Assembly (NCBI GenBank): GCA_964019155.1
Contig: OZ025241.1
Location: 23,975,093 to 24,039,092 of the forward strand
DNA from: Osedax fenrisi
Lineage: Eukaryota; Annelida; Polychaeta; Sabellida; Siboglinidae
Length of the DNA stretch: 64,000 bases
Direction: 5' to 3'
Shown: piece after piece, positions 47,913-59,017 of the stretch
Layout: every line of letters starts with the position of its first letter
Position numbering within the stretch: the stretch's first letter is position 1
Notes under the pieces: model-generated
Database searches by the model: none
Seen by the model: the letters and a program-made list of their open reading frames with translations, nothing else
Told to the model about the DNA's origin: nothing
Position numbers and translations under genes: made by a program

Positions 47913-50744
47913 TTAATAATTCAGGTTACCACCTGAGATCAATTGTTGTATATATTTCATGAATGTTTTATGCGATTTTATGGATCTAATATAGGGCGGG
48001 AGTGAATTCCATAGCTTAGGACCAATATAACTCAGTGCCCGAGTATTCATTTTTGAGGGACGTAGAATAGGGGTAGATAGAAGGTGAGATGCATGGTTTC
48101 TAAGTGATGGAAGGGGAGCTCTTTGTACTAGAGAAGCAGAAATATATGAAGGGCAATTTGAAGAGTATATTGAGGAATGAACAATAGATAATATGCGATA
48201 AGCAGAGCGTTTGTTAAATGTGAACCATGGAGTTATGTGTTGGTATGAGGAAGTAGAGGAATGATCTCGAATACGTAGGTTATATGTTGTACGGATTGAT
48301 GAACGAATAACTCGATTTAAGGGAGAGATAGATGATAATGGAATATTTATAAGGATTGAGGAACAGTAATCTATGCGTGAGAGTACAAGGGAATTAACTA
48401 GAGTTTTAGTAAGAGATACAGTAATTGATTTTCGTATTTTTCTAATTCTAAATATATGATAATTTGCAGATTTAGTGATGGCAGTAATATGAGGAATGAA
48501 GGAAAGTGTAGAATCAAAAAGTACACCTAAGTTAGATGCAGTAGGAGAAGGAGATATTACAATATTATCAATAAGAAAAGGAGGGAAGTAAGTTGGTGAT
48601 GGAGAAAGATTCAACAATGTAGTTTTGGAAGTATTAAGGAGAAGATTATTAGAAATAAGCCATTCTTTAATGTCATTAGCACAATTAGAGTGTTGATTAT
48701 TGAGACCTGGTGATGAATTAGTTGGAAGAAACATATATAGTTGTATGTCATCTGCATAAAGATGGTAATATATATTTGGATATTTAGATATTATGGATGG
48801 TAATGGGTATAAATAAATTGAGAAAAGTGAAGGACCGAGTACTGATCCCTGGGGAACACCATATTTCATAGGAGAAGGGGAAGAAAAAGAATTATATATT
48901 TTTACACTGCTACTACGGTCAAATAGATATGAAGTAAACCATGAGAGGGCAAGGTCTCTAACTCCAAGCAGGTGTAGACGGGACAGTAGAATGTTGTGAT
49001 CAAGCGTATCGAAAGCACTGGATATGTCCAGCATTACTAGTTGACAGCAGTTTTTAGTATTAAGGGTAGAAGTGATTACATCAATTACGTTTAGTAGTGC
49101 TGTTTCTGTGGAGTGTCCTCGGCGAAAGCCACTTTGTTGAGGAATATGGAGGTTATTGGCGGTTAAATATGAGATTAGTTGACGAGAGACAACTCTTTCC
49201 AAAATTTTACTCACCAAAGGTAGCTGAGAAATTGGGCGATAATTGAGAAGTGAATCAGGATCGAGTGAAGGTTTTTTAAGAATGGGAGTGATTATTGCTT
49301 GTTTAAAAATTGAAGGGACAGTACCGGAATTTAGGGAATATGAGATGATGTTACAGATAGTTGGACATAGATAATCGGAGTAAAGTTTAAAAATAGATAG
49401 TGGAACAGGATCGGAGGGAGATATCGAAGAGGATGCATTTAGTAGTTTAGATATGAGAGATATATGTGGCGGACGAAAAAAACTTAAGAAAACAGATATA
49501 GGTGGGGTAACTATGATTGAAGGATAATTGGCAGTAAGGGTATGGTTATTGATCTTTATTATGATGGAGTCAATCTTATTAGAAAATGTTTTGGAGAAAA
49601 GACAGCTTAATTGTAATGGAGAAATGTTAATTATAGATGGTAGTAATGCTGGTTTTGGGGGAGATAACAACTTATTAGCTAGTCTGAAAAGTCGTCGGTT
49701 ATCAGAAGCAAGATCATTTATAACCTGAGTGTAATAGCTAGATTTGGCATAGGAAATTGCTAACTTGTAGATCTTACGTTGCTCAATGAATGAAGCTCTA
49801 GAAGATGAAGATCTCAAGGATATGTATGTTCTTTCAGATTTACGAAGTGATCGTTTCAAGGACATGAGGTGGGAAGTAAACCATGGGGTATCAGGATGTA
49901 GAGTTACTGATATAGTTTTTGAAGGCGCATGTTTATCGAGAAGATGGGATAGTATGGAATTTAATACAACTGGAGAATAACAGTAGTCACCTAAAGCAGA
50001 ATGTAAGTCAGCTAAGAATATCATGGAATTAATTTTCTTAATGGGTCTGTATGTAATACGTGTTTTCTGAGTAAGAGTGATAGTAAAGTTAGTTTTGAAT
50101 GAGATAAGGAAGTGATCGGAAAGTAGATCAAGCCTAGAAATATTACTCACCACGAGTTTAGAATGGAGAGAACTGGAGAATACAAGATCAATAATATTGC
50201 CATTTATATGAGTTGGGAAATTGACATGTTGTGATAGGGATAATGAATGTGTTAAATTAGTGAACATAATATGTGGATTTGAGGTAGCATTAAAATGATA
50301 GTTGAAATCACCAAGTATAATAGGGTGGTATGTGGGTGAACTAATGAGATCAGTAGCAAGATCGTTAAATTCACTTAGAAAGGAAGCGAATTCTGGTTTT
50401 GGCGGTCTATAAATGACAGTAATGGATATAGATTTGTGTTTTTGGGTGAATGATATGGTTAAGCAGTCAGAGTAGGAGAAGTTATGGGATATGGATATAC
50501 ATGGTAAAGGTAGAGAAGTTTTTACGAGGAAGCCAACCCCACCACCACGACCTGATAATCGTGGCGATAAGATTAATGTATAACCAAAATTGTGAAATAG
50601 GGCAAATATGTCGGAATCATCTTGAGAGATCCATGTTTCCGTTAAAGCAATAATACTGAAATTGCACTTTTTAAGGAATGGTAATAAGAGTGAGGCATTG
50701 GAACGAAGAGAACGAATATTTATTAGGGCAATATGTTCAGATAG
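47913..50744 (-). CDS. LINE B ORF2: endonuclease-reverse transcriptase
   Basis: Open for about 943 codons from the codon after the ORF1 TGA. Endonuclease motifs NIRSLRSN, ALTETWISQDD, YRPPKPE, ILGDFNYHF, NIIDLVFS, LSDHFLI, then RT motifs NYRPISQLPLVSKILERVV, SGFRRGHSTETAL, LVMLDISSAFDTLDHNI, YGVPQGSVLGPSLFSIYLYP and LYADDIQLYMF, and the tail WNSLPPYIRS. No ATG occurs in frame before 50267, which lies after the GDFN motif; 159 AUG-less codons thus carry most of the endonuclease. Intact otherwise, so potentially active if ORF2 is made by readthrough or reinitiation. This differs from LINE A by many substitutions, so the two are separate families. Confidence 0.9.
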   Translation of the reverse strand, partial: LSEHIALINIRSLRSNASLLLPFLKKCNFSIIALTETWISQDDSDIFALFHNFGYTLILSPRLSGRGGGVGFLVKTSLPLPCISISHNFSYSDCLTISFTQKHKSISITVIYRPPKPEFASFLSEFNDLATDLISSPTYHPIILGDFNYHFNATSNPHIMFTNLTHSLSLSQHVNFPTHINGNIIDLVFSSSLHSKLVVSNISRLDLLSDHFLISFKTNFTITLTQKTRITYRPIKKINSMIFLADLHSALGDYCYSPVVLNSILSHLLDKHAPSKTISVTLHPDTPWFTSHLMSLKRSLRKSERTYISLRSSSSRASFIEQRKIYKLAISYAKSSYYTQVINDLASDNRRLFRLANKLLSPPKPALLPSIINISPLQLSCLFSKTFSNKIDSIIIKINNHTLTANYPSIIVTPPISVFLSFFRPPHISLISKLLNASSSISPSDPVPLSIFKLYSDYLCPTICNIISYSLNSGTVPSIFKQAIITPILKKPSLDPDSLLNYRPISQLPLVSKILERVVSRQLISYLTANNLHIPQQSGFRRGHSTETALLNVIDVITSTLNTKNCCQLVMLDISSAFDTLDHNILLSRLHLLGVRDLALSWFTSYLFDRSSSVKIYNSFSSPSPMKYGVPQGSVLGPSLFSIYLYPLPSIISKYPNIYYHLYADDIQLYMFLPTNSSPGLNNQHSNCANDIKEWLISNNLLLNTSKTTLLNLSPSPTYFPPFLIDNIVISPSPTASNLGVLFDSTLSFIPHITAITKSANYHIFRIRKIRKSITVSLTKTLVNSLVLSRIDYCSSILINIPLSSISPLNRVIRSSIRTTYNLRIRDHSSTSSYQHITPWFTFNKRSAYRILSIVHSSIYSSNCPSYISASLVQRAPLPSLRNHASHLLSTPILRPSKMNTRALSYIGPKLWNSLPPYIRSIKSHKTFMKYIQQLISGGNLNY

Positions 50745-51933
50745 TCATGCAGATTTAGTTAGAGAGGGTGTAGATATATGATTAGATTTTAGTGAATCAA
50801 CAACTGGGACATTTGTGATGGTGTAATTATTTAAATCAATAGATGGAGTTGATATTACAGGAATATAAGGGGAGTTGGAATTTTCAGAAGGATTATTAGG
50901 TGTGGGGTCTGAATTAGTATTAATGGAGAGATTACTAAATGAGGGAACGGAAGATTTAAATTTAAGGTAGGAAGATTCCCAGTGAATAAGGTGAGTTGGA
51001 GGTATGGTAATAGGTGGAAGAGACCAGTCAATATAATTATATATAAGTCGTAATTCAAATGACTTTGTATATGTATTAAATATGGGTTTAGTATGTATAG
51101 GGGTTAGTTTTAATATATATGCATGATAAAGGATTTTACCTAATAAACGGGTTTTATAAGGTAGGGAATTTCGTATATATAGGTGTGAGAATCGGGGATT
51201 AAATTTAGTAGATCTAAATCTACTGAAAAACATGTCACAAAATGATTTACTAGAGAATTGGATGATTGCATTGTTATGTTTAAATTTGACTATAGAAATA
51301 GATATTTTAGGCAGTAGCATATGTATAAGGATTGATGAAATGAATTCAGTATTCATATCAGAGGTCTTTAAATGTTCAATGACAAGTGAATTGTTACGAA
51401 TGATATTATTTAGTTGACGTTTACGAGGTATATGAAGAGTATAGGGTGTGGTAGAATTAGGAGGTACATGGTGGACGATAGGAGCTTTAATAGGGATAGG
51501 AGAGGAAGATGATATAATAGCAGATGCATACGATTTATGATAAGGGAAAGGTGATGGGATATTAGCGGTTATGAAGGATGGGGGGAAAGTTTTAAGTTCC
51601 ATAAGTTTGGGAATTCTTAATTGGGCAGGTATAGGAGGTCGGATGGGGGGATTATTACGATGTATAGGAGTAGGGGTAACTAGAGGAGAGGAGAATGTAG
51701 TAGATGTATTTAATGAGTTGTTTAGGAGGCAAGAGGGACATGTAAATGTGAAATTAGGGGAAGAAAAAAATGGCAAGGGCATATGATGGAGGGGGACTAT
51801 TGATATGAGTCCAAGATTTGGATATAATTGATGCTGGGAAGAGGCATACATGGTGGTAGAATGATTTACACGAGCTACATGGTAGGTCAGAGCTAGAAGC
51901 AGGTTCATTGCAATAATGACATACAACTGCCAT
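50745..51933 (-). CDS. LINE B ORF1: PHD-like finger plus RRM-like protein, frameshifted
   Basis: From ATG at 51933: MAVVCHYCNEPA, with ligands Cys5, Cys8, Cys19, Cys22, His27/28 and Cys30. After a +1 shift at a run of seven A (plus strand 51764-51770) the frame continues with NFTFTCPSC, the last Cys pair, matching FTFKCNSC of LINE A. Then come a Pro/Ser-rich linker, IPRKRQLNNIIRNN, an RRM-like region and the DWSLPPITIPPTHLIHWESS block, which also has a counterpart in LINE A. It ends at TGA 50745-50747, in frame with ORF2. A homopolymer miscall could explain the shift. Confidence 0.75.
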
Positions 51934-52260
51934 TATATATACACTTGCTAGCTAATAGATGAACTCGAGTAACGTAATATATATAGGTATTATATAATAA
52001 TGTAGTAAGCAGTGAAATGAAGTCGACTCCACGTATATGATAGATTCTCCGGTATGGTGGAAACTCTTCGTGCGGGTAGATTCTACGGATATGCGACCGA
52101 TTCTTCAGTACAGGACCAGTACCTCGAAAGATTAAGGACAATGAGGGCAGCGAATAGAACACGTGAGTAGTTACATAACCTCAGTGAAAAAGGGTAGTCC
52201 AGCTACCCGTGCATGAAGTCCTAGGGGATATCTCCAGGAACGTAGAACGTAGTGTACGAT

Positions 52261-53229
52261 CTTGTATAGTGCACACTATACACAGTGTACACTATACGAA
52301 ACACAATATGTGTAGTGTATAGGATTTAAATATATTTAATATATTATATATAATGTGCAGAATATTATTGATAAATTCTATAGAAATCAAATAATTGTGT
52401 ATGAATAGAAATTGTTATGCTACATTTGTATGAATTAAAACACGTCTGGTCAGTTCGAATGCAAAAGTAAAAGTGATATATACATATATTTATATATAGC
52501 ACAAAATACTGAATTATAACAATTGGTCCATTCCCTACTACATAATACTATGAACAACCCATATCACAATCCAATCATACGGACTATAGTATATATTTAT
52601 ATATATATATATATAAGAACTATTAGATGTTGTAGATGAAATATAATTATAGGACCTATAGGACATCAACTACCTCATCTACTTTAATCTCAAAATCATA
52701 ACTGAGGTAACACATTAATAATATACCTCTGTAACAAACGTCTAATTCCACTTCCCTTCACTTATGTCAAAATAGTAAAATTAAATACAAACTGATGACT
52801 CTTAGTGTGAAACTCGATAACAAATGTTAACACTAAAAAATCGAATTTCATCAACGATAAAACGATTCAAAAATAAATGATATTAACTAAAACAAATAAA
52901 GAACTTTATAAACCGGATATATCTCAAGATAATAACCTCCTCTTATATAATATTTACATTTGATTAATATAACTTATTAATTACTGATATATTAAAATAT
53001 AAGAAAATAGGACTACACTTATAAAGATAACTTGCAGACTTATTTAATTATTAATTTTTTTATTTTTATGTCGCCATATTTATCCTACTATTATAATCTC
53101 TCACTATCGAACAATTATTTAAATTAACTACTGCTACTATTATTAGTTATTAAAACTATACAGACATATATTTTCGCTATTATAGTATATACTTATATAT
53201 AACTTAAATAACTAAAACATACCAAAATG

Positions 53230-53266
<37 letters not shown>

Positions 53267-53390
53267 ATATATATTTTCATTTGAGTACAATAATCTAGTA
53301 AATTATAACCTATAGAAATGAACATAGGGCGTAGTACCTACATACATATAACATATATATATATAATTTTTTAATTACATTTTTTATAAT
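52261..53390. other. AT-rich spacer, no gene seen
   Basis: Contains short palindromic words near 52270 (TATAGTGCACACTATA and GTGTACACTATAC) and (TA)n at 52596 and 53230-53275. No coding signal recognised. Confidence 0.5.
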
Positions 53391-53399
53391 TAAATAATA

Positions 53400-54405
53400 T
53401 TCGCTTTTTTTAGGTGGCATGCATTATAATATTTCTACTGATAAATATATAATCTTTTTTTTTTTTTTTTGATTTAAAAAAAATGTTTCTTTTATTATTT
53501 TTTTATTATGGTAATAGTTTTCTTGATTTATTCTATATATTATATGTTTTCTATATATCTATGATTTATTTTTATTCCATGTATATTATATATTAATTTA
53601 TATAATATTATATATATGTAGGATATATTACAGTTATGCATTATGTTACTTACTATTTGTTATTATAAGTTATCTAGTATTTTACAATTTATATTTATGT
53701 TTTATACATGATGAGAGAGATTACGAGAAATATTATTTAATATTATTTTAAAATTATTGTAGTGTACTATTAATTATTTTCTTTTTTTTAATTTCTAATT
53801 TAATTTATATAATTTTTATATTTATCATTATAATGTATAATTTTTGTTTTTTTGTTTTATCATATATTAGTATATATTAGTGTATGTGGGTGTGTTTGGG
53901 TACATGATTGGATATGCTTGAGTCATTGGGTGTATTAGGGATGTATAGTATGCATCGGGGAATAAGGATATCAGCGTTTACACCTCTGGCAATGGTGTAA
54001 TCCCTAATGATATAGGATTTGGAGCACCCTTACCTGAAAGTTGATGTTCTACGCATCCTGGGTATACTCGGTGGCAATGGTATTATCCTTTGTTGTACTT
54101 AATAGCAGCCTTATATCTAGTATTGTTTTACATTTTTTTTAATTTGTGTTTATTTAAAAAAAAATTATGTTTATTTCATTTATATTTAATTTAATAGTAT
54201 TATTGATTGATTGTTTGTAATATTTTATATTATATACACTTTATGTAATACATTTTTAATAAAATCTTATTTTTATATATTTTTATATATATATTTTATT
54301 TATATATTATCGTTTACTAATATACTTCTCGTAATTTCGTAAATAGGTGAATGACCAGACAAGCTTTTGCCATTCATCTAGGCTTTTAAGCCAACTCTGA
54401 GTATT

Positions 54406-54430
<25 letters not shown>
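53400..54430 (+). mobile_element. LINE 3' UTR fragment, (ATT)n tail
   Basis: No coding part is left. A 3' UTR-like T-rich region with a conserved block at 53940-54090 (CATCGGGGAATAAGGATAT, ACCTGAAAGTTGATGTTCTA) shared with the neighbouring element at 55490-55615, then a terminal hairpin (54345-54379) and an ATTATT tail at about 54402-54420. It is the same family as the next feature and in the same orientation. Confidence 0.6.
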
Positions 54431-54433
<3 letters not shown>

Positions 54434-54437
<4 letters not shown>

Positions 54438-55970
54438 TATATTTAATATTTATAATTTACAAAATAGAATTAATACTGATGAATTTTATAATTCTTTAAA
54501 TATTTTGAAATTTAAGGATATATATAAATGTAAAACAATATTAATTATGTATGATGTTTTAAATAGTAAATCAACATCTCCATATAAATCTATATTTTTT
54601 CTAAAAAAAAATAACTATAGTCAAAGAAGTCAATATAAATTTATAATACCATCATATAGGTTACAAGTAAAATATTTTAGTATATTTTATAATGGACCTA
54701 TATTATGGAATAATTTAGAAAATTCTTTTAAAACTTATCTATCGAAATCAGTATTAAAACGGAATTTGAAAAAACGATAATAAATCAATATCTATAATAA
54801 AATTGTATGTATACATCTATAGATTAATTGAAATTTTTGAATTGACATATTTACTAATGATAACTAATGATAACACTTTGACTAAGGATACATATTTAAC
54901 TAATGATAACTCTTTGACTAAGGATACATATTTAACTAATGATCATTATTAATAAATTAGAACTATTAAACTAAGGATATTTAAACTTTAGAATTTACAT
55001 AAATATTTTTAAATATATAAAAAAAACCATAAAATAAAATATTTTTTTTTAAACCTTTTAACTGTTTTTAAAACCTTTAACTTATATGTATTTTTAGTAT
55101 TTTATTTTTTAATTTAAATTTTCTTGAGGTCTATATAATTAATATGAAATTATAAGTGATTATTTTTGTGTATTGTATTATTATTGTATATTAGGTGTGG
55201 TTGTAGTTGTATAGCTTTGTATTGTGTTTTTTACGTTTTGTTTAATTACCTAATTATTTTGTTTTAATTTTGATTATATTTTAATTATTTTATTTATTTA
55301 TCTTATCTCAAATTTTATTTACATGATGAATGGCATTATGGGGAGTTTTTTAAAAATATTTATATTGTTTAACAATTTAAAAAAGTAATCTATATTAATA
55401 TACATTTATAGTAACATTTTAACTATTTTATATTGTGTTTTTTTGGTGACGGAGTGTCTGATGTTTTTGTAGTTGTGTGGTATGGTACGTGTCGGGGAAA
55501 GGGATATACTTTTACTGAGAGGAAAGTATTGCCAGTGTTCTTATTATTGGCACAAATAGGATCCCTAAGGCATTGGACCTGACGAACCCATACCCCTGAA
55601 GTTGATACACCATATATCCTCATTAATTTCAATTACTATTGGCTACTCTGGTTATAATTTTAATGATTAAATATATCGTAATTTTATAAGTGTATTATTC
55701 TAATAGATTACTAAATAATTAAATTTTATTTATAATTTGTTTTTTAACATATATTTTTGTATATATTTTGTGTATATATTTTATATACATATATATTTCT
55801 TTTACTAACTTTAACTCTAAATATTTTATTTATTTTTATTTTACTTTTACTATAATTTTCTCCTCATAATTGTCCTATAGGAAAGTGAAATAGGTAAACG
55901 ACTAGATAAGCATAGCGCTTCTTCGTTTACCATGGTCATACCTAAATTCTGATTATTATTATTATGATAT
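54434..55970 (+). mobile_element. 5'-truncated LINE: ORF2 C-terminus and long 3' UTR
   Basis: Open frame from about 54434 to 54780 encoding the ORF2 C-terminal region: KFKDIYKCKTILIMYDVLN, then YNGPILWNNLENSFKTYLSK, as in many LINE proteins (YxGPxLWNxLP). A 3' UTR of about 1.2 kb follows, with a GATAACTCTTTGACTAAGG repeat (54860-54930), the conserved block at 55490-55615, a 9-bp hairpin at 55893-55931 and a final ATTATTATTATT tail at about 55954-55966. Confidence 0.7.
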
Positions 55971-56218
55971 TACGTAATACATCGTTGTTAGCATACATTA
56001 GTTGTATTGATTATATATTTAGATATATTTAAATTATAGTGACAAATATTTGTGATATTTACAATACAATAATTAAATTAATAAATAAATTTGAATATCA
56101 ACAACATTTATTGTTAACATTTTTTGTTTTCATTCTTTTCTGTTCATCATTCCTACAAATGTTATAACATATATGTAAAGCATTAATATGTAATCTATAG
56201 TAATATCTATATATGTTA

Positions 56219-56264
<46 letters not shown>

Positions 56265-56307
56265 GTTAGTAATATATAGTATACTATAGTAATATCTATA
56301 TATGTTA

Positions 56308-56355
<48 letters not shown>

Positions 56356-56431
56356 GTTATCATTTATAATGTAATATATTATTTAGTTAATCACTTTAAA
56401 AGCATATATATATATATATATATATTACATA
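55971..56431. other. AT-rich spacer with two (TA)n tracts
   Basis: Downstream flank of the UBE2L3 paralogue. A stretch of about 90 bp (ATAGTAATATCTATATATGT then (TA)n, ATACGTTA) is present twice, at 56198 and 56287. No gene. Confidence 0.6.
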
Positions 56432-57103
56432 CTATGGCCTCTTTTCACTATATTTCTTAGTAAATTCTTCGGCAGTTTTCATGAATTTCTTGTTATTCTT
56501 GGTATATTCCTCGGCCACGTCAGCTCTCAGAGGATGGCTCGGTTCGGGGTCGTTCACCATAGTCAATAGGGTACTTAGCACTGGGTGGGGGTGGTATGGT
56601 GAGCGAGGTTAGTGGCCTGACACGGGGTTAATAATAGTAGAGTATTCTTATTGGGACTATTAGTGTGTAATATATAGTACCTACTTTAAATATAATAATT
56701 AGTTACTTTTACCAGGGAATTTTACCTCCCTGCTTTTACTTCATAGTCGTGAATAATATATATTTAAAATTAGAAATACTGCGATAAGTATATCTCTACA
56801 TAACATTTTTATGGATATATTGGTTATTATTAAAATATTATGTAATAATAATACTGTATACAGATTAATACATATTTACATTTATATGGATGGATATATA
56901 TATATATATATTTATATATGTATGTATATACTATATACTATATATGTGTATATGCTATACACATAAGTATGTACATTTAGGTCATTAATAGCTTTCATGA
57001 TAACACGTTAGTATTATGTAAAATAATATTCATGATAAAAAACTTAAATATCGGTAATATTATTATTAATAAATTGTATACTAAGATATACAATATATAA
57101 TTC

Positions 57104-57155
<52 letters not shown>

Positions 57156-58282
57156 AATAGACAGGATATAAATATGTATATCCCATATTATTTTAGAATA
57201 TACCATAGTAAATATATTTGAAATTTAAAACTTATATAGGGGAAAGTCTCCGATTACCGACCCCCTCTCGTATCTCAGTAAATATAAAAGATATCAAACA
57301 ATTATATATGCATGAACTGTTAGTAATTTAATGATAAATATGAATAAGTATTTTGTTTTAAAAAATATTGAATCCTACAATTGTTATGTGATAAAATGCA
57401 ATATTCTGTTTTTACTTTTTAAATATTTAAATAATAACTTTTTTTAAATCATTGTAAATACTTTATTAATTAAAAGAAAACCTAATGTTAATATAAGCTA
57501 CGTATAGCTTATAAATTTCCTTCTGTATATTAATTCAATATCCAGCAAATAAAATATTCATCCAATACTGCGTATAATATTGTAGATCAATAAAATGTTT
57601 ATAACTATAGTTATAACTATACTATAGTATACAAACAATTCAATTTAAATAACTATTAATCAAAATATCTAAATTATAGCAACCCATGTGATTTTCCTAT
57701 TACCGACACCCTAAATTACCTTAATACCGACACCATGTGATTTATAATATTCAATCAAAATAGATAAGTATTTTACTTTAAAATATGTCATAAGTTGTTT
57801 GTGTATCATTGATATAGATTAAGGATTCATGATTCTATTCGATTATATACATACTGATTAATAACTAAATATTAAATAATAATATACACTATTTTATATA
57901 ATTACTATAAAGTTTAAATTTAATTTAATATTACTATTAAAAAATAAATTCAATAAAAATGAATTCCGTGCATGTTATAATTAATTTTATTATTTACAAA
58001 AAATAGTATCTACTATTTTTATTGAATATTATAATACTACAATTATTTATACCACGATTATTTTAGGGGGTCGTTATTAGGCACATGTATCCGATTACCG
58101 ACCCCCCTGTTTATTCTTGTAAATATAATGATATCAAAAATTTAAAATAGCCACATTATTCATTGCCATAATATTACCCTAATTAAAAAAATTTCAAATA
58201 AATATATTTTGGGTATTAGATTATTACAAATAATCATTTGGGGGTCGGTAATCTGAGACTTTCCCCTTATATATAGAATATG

Positions 58283-58327
<45 letters not shown>

Positions 58328-58637
58328 CTATAGTATATACTATATACTTATATTATATACAAGTTATATACGCACATTATTCCTTAGCAAGCGTTATGCT
58401 ATATCTAGATGTATCTACATATCACCCCATGTTAGAGCGCGTGTTCAAACCTTGAGCTGCCTTGGTTGCAGGTTTCCAGTTGTCCGCCTGAATGATGGGT
58501 AGACAAACTTGACCCTTCTCGTCGATATTAGGGTGGTATATCTTAGTCCTGAATTGGATCTTGGGAGGCTTGAACGGGTACGTGGCCGGGAAGTTTATGT
58601 TGATGCGGAATGCGCCTTTGTTGTAAGGGGCGTTATC
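56432..58637 (-). CDS. UBE2L3 paralogue, exons 3 and 4
   Basis: Exon 3 (58637-58451, acceptor cgtcag, donor gtttga) and exon 4 (56580-56432, acceptor acccag) have exactly the lengths and phases of the complete gene at 5078-12631 (187 and 149 bp). They encode 111 residues from DNAPYNKGAF to SEKRP with HPN, the catalytic Cys in GQVCLPII, and the Pro and His (PEPSHPL) that mark HECT/RBR-specific E2s. Differences include KAAQ for KTDQ and NNKKF for DKKRF. Codon choice is GC-richer than in the first gene. The intron (56581-58450) contains a TIR element. Exon 2 is not in the window; a likely exon 1 is at 35872 on the other strand. It may be a working gene broken only by assembly. Confidence 0.88.
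57239..58266. mobile_element. TIR element starting GGGGAAAGT with TTACCGACCCC array
   Basis: Left end GGGGAAAGTCTCCGATTACC; right end inward GGGGAAAGTCTCAGATTACC. TTATATA flanks both ends, although the site is AT-rich. The motif ATTACCGAC(C/A)CC or its complement occurs about six times: 57252, 57699, 57723, 58067, 58092, 58239. No ORF. Located in the intron of the UBE2L3 paralogue. Its terminus is closely similar to that of the element at 18736. Confidence 0.8.
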
Positions 58638-58998
58638 CTGACGGAGCGGTAGCGGGGTAGTGGTGGTGGTTATAATTATGATGATGCTGATGGTGATGGT
58701 GATGATGCTGATGGTGATGGTGATGATGATGATGCTGATGATGATGCTGATGATGTTGATGCGGAACGCGCCTTTGTTGTAAGGTGCGTTATCCTGACGG
58801 AGCGGTAGCGGGGTAGTGGTGTGGTTATGATTATGATGATGCTGATGGTGATGGTGATGATGCTGATGGTGATGGTGATGATGATGATGCTGATGATGAT
58901 GCTGATGATGTTGATGCGGAATGCTCCTTTGTTGTAAGGTGCGTTATCCTGCCGGAGCGGTAGCAGGATAGTGGTGGTGGTTATGGTGATGATGATGG
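58595..58998 (-). repeat. Tandem repeats of exon 3 start and splice acceptor (about 156-bp unit)
   Basis: The first 14-15 codons of exon 3 (DNAPYNKGAFRIN), its acceptor and the upstream GAT-rich intron are present three times: the real exon (ending 58637), a copy at 58752-58793 and a diverged copy at about 58910-58948. Each unit ends in an array of GATGATGCTGATGGTGATGG-type repeats. On minus the copies stay open into the repeats. Confidence 0.85.
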
Positions 58999-59017
58999 TA
59001 ATGATGATGGTTATGAT

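Larger units (their letters stand above)
47800..52260 (-). mobile_element. LINE B (CR1/L2-like), near full length
   Basis: Second, clearly divergent LINE family on minus: 5' UTR about 52260-51934, ORF1 51933-50745, ORF2 50744-47913, short 3' UTR. Limits are approximate. Same gene order and the same ORF1-TGA-ORF2 arrangement as LINE A. Confidence 0.85.

Noticed and set aside
50742..50749. Termination-reinitiation at the ATGA overlap between ORF1 and ORF2 of LINE B
   Set aside because: That ATG is in a different frame from ORF2 and stops after three codons, so it cannot give ORF2.
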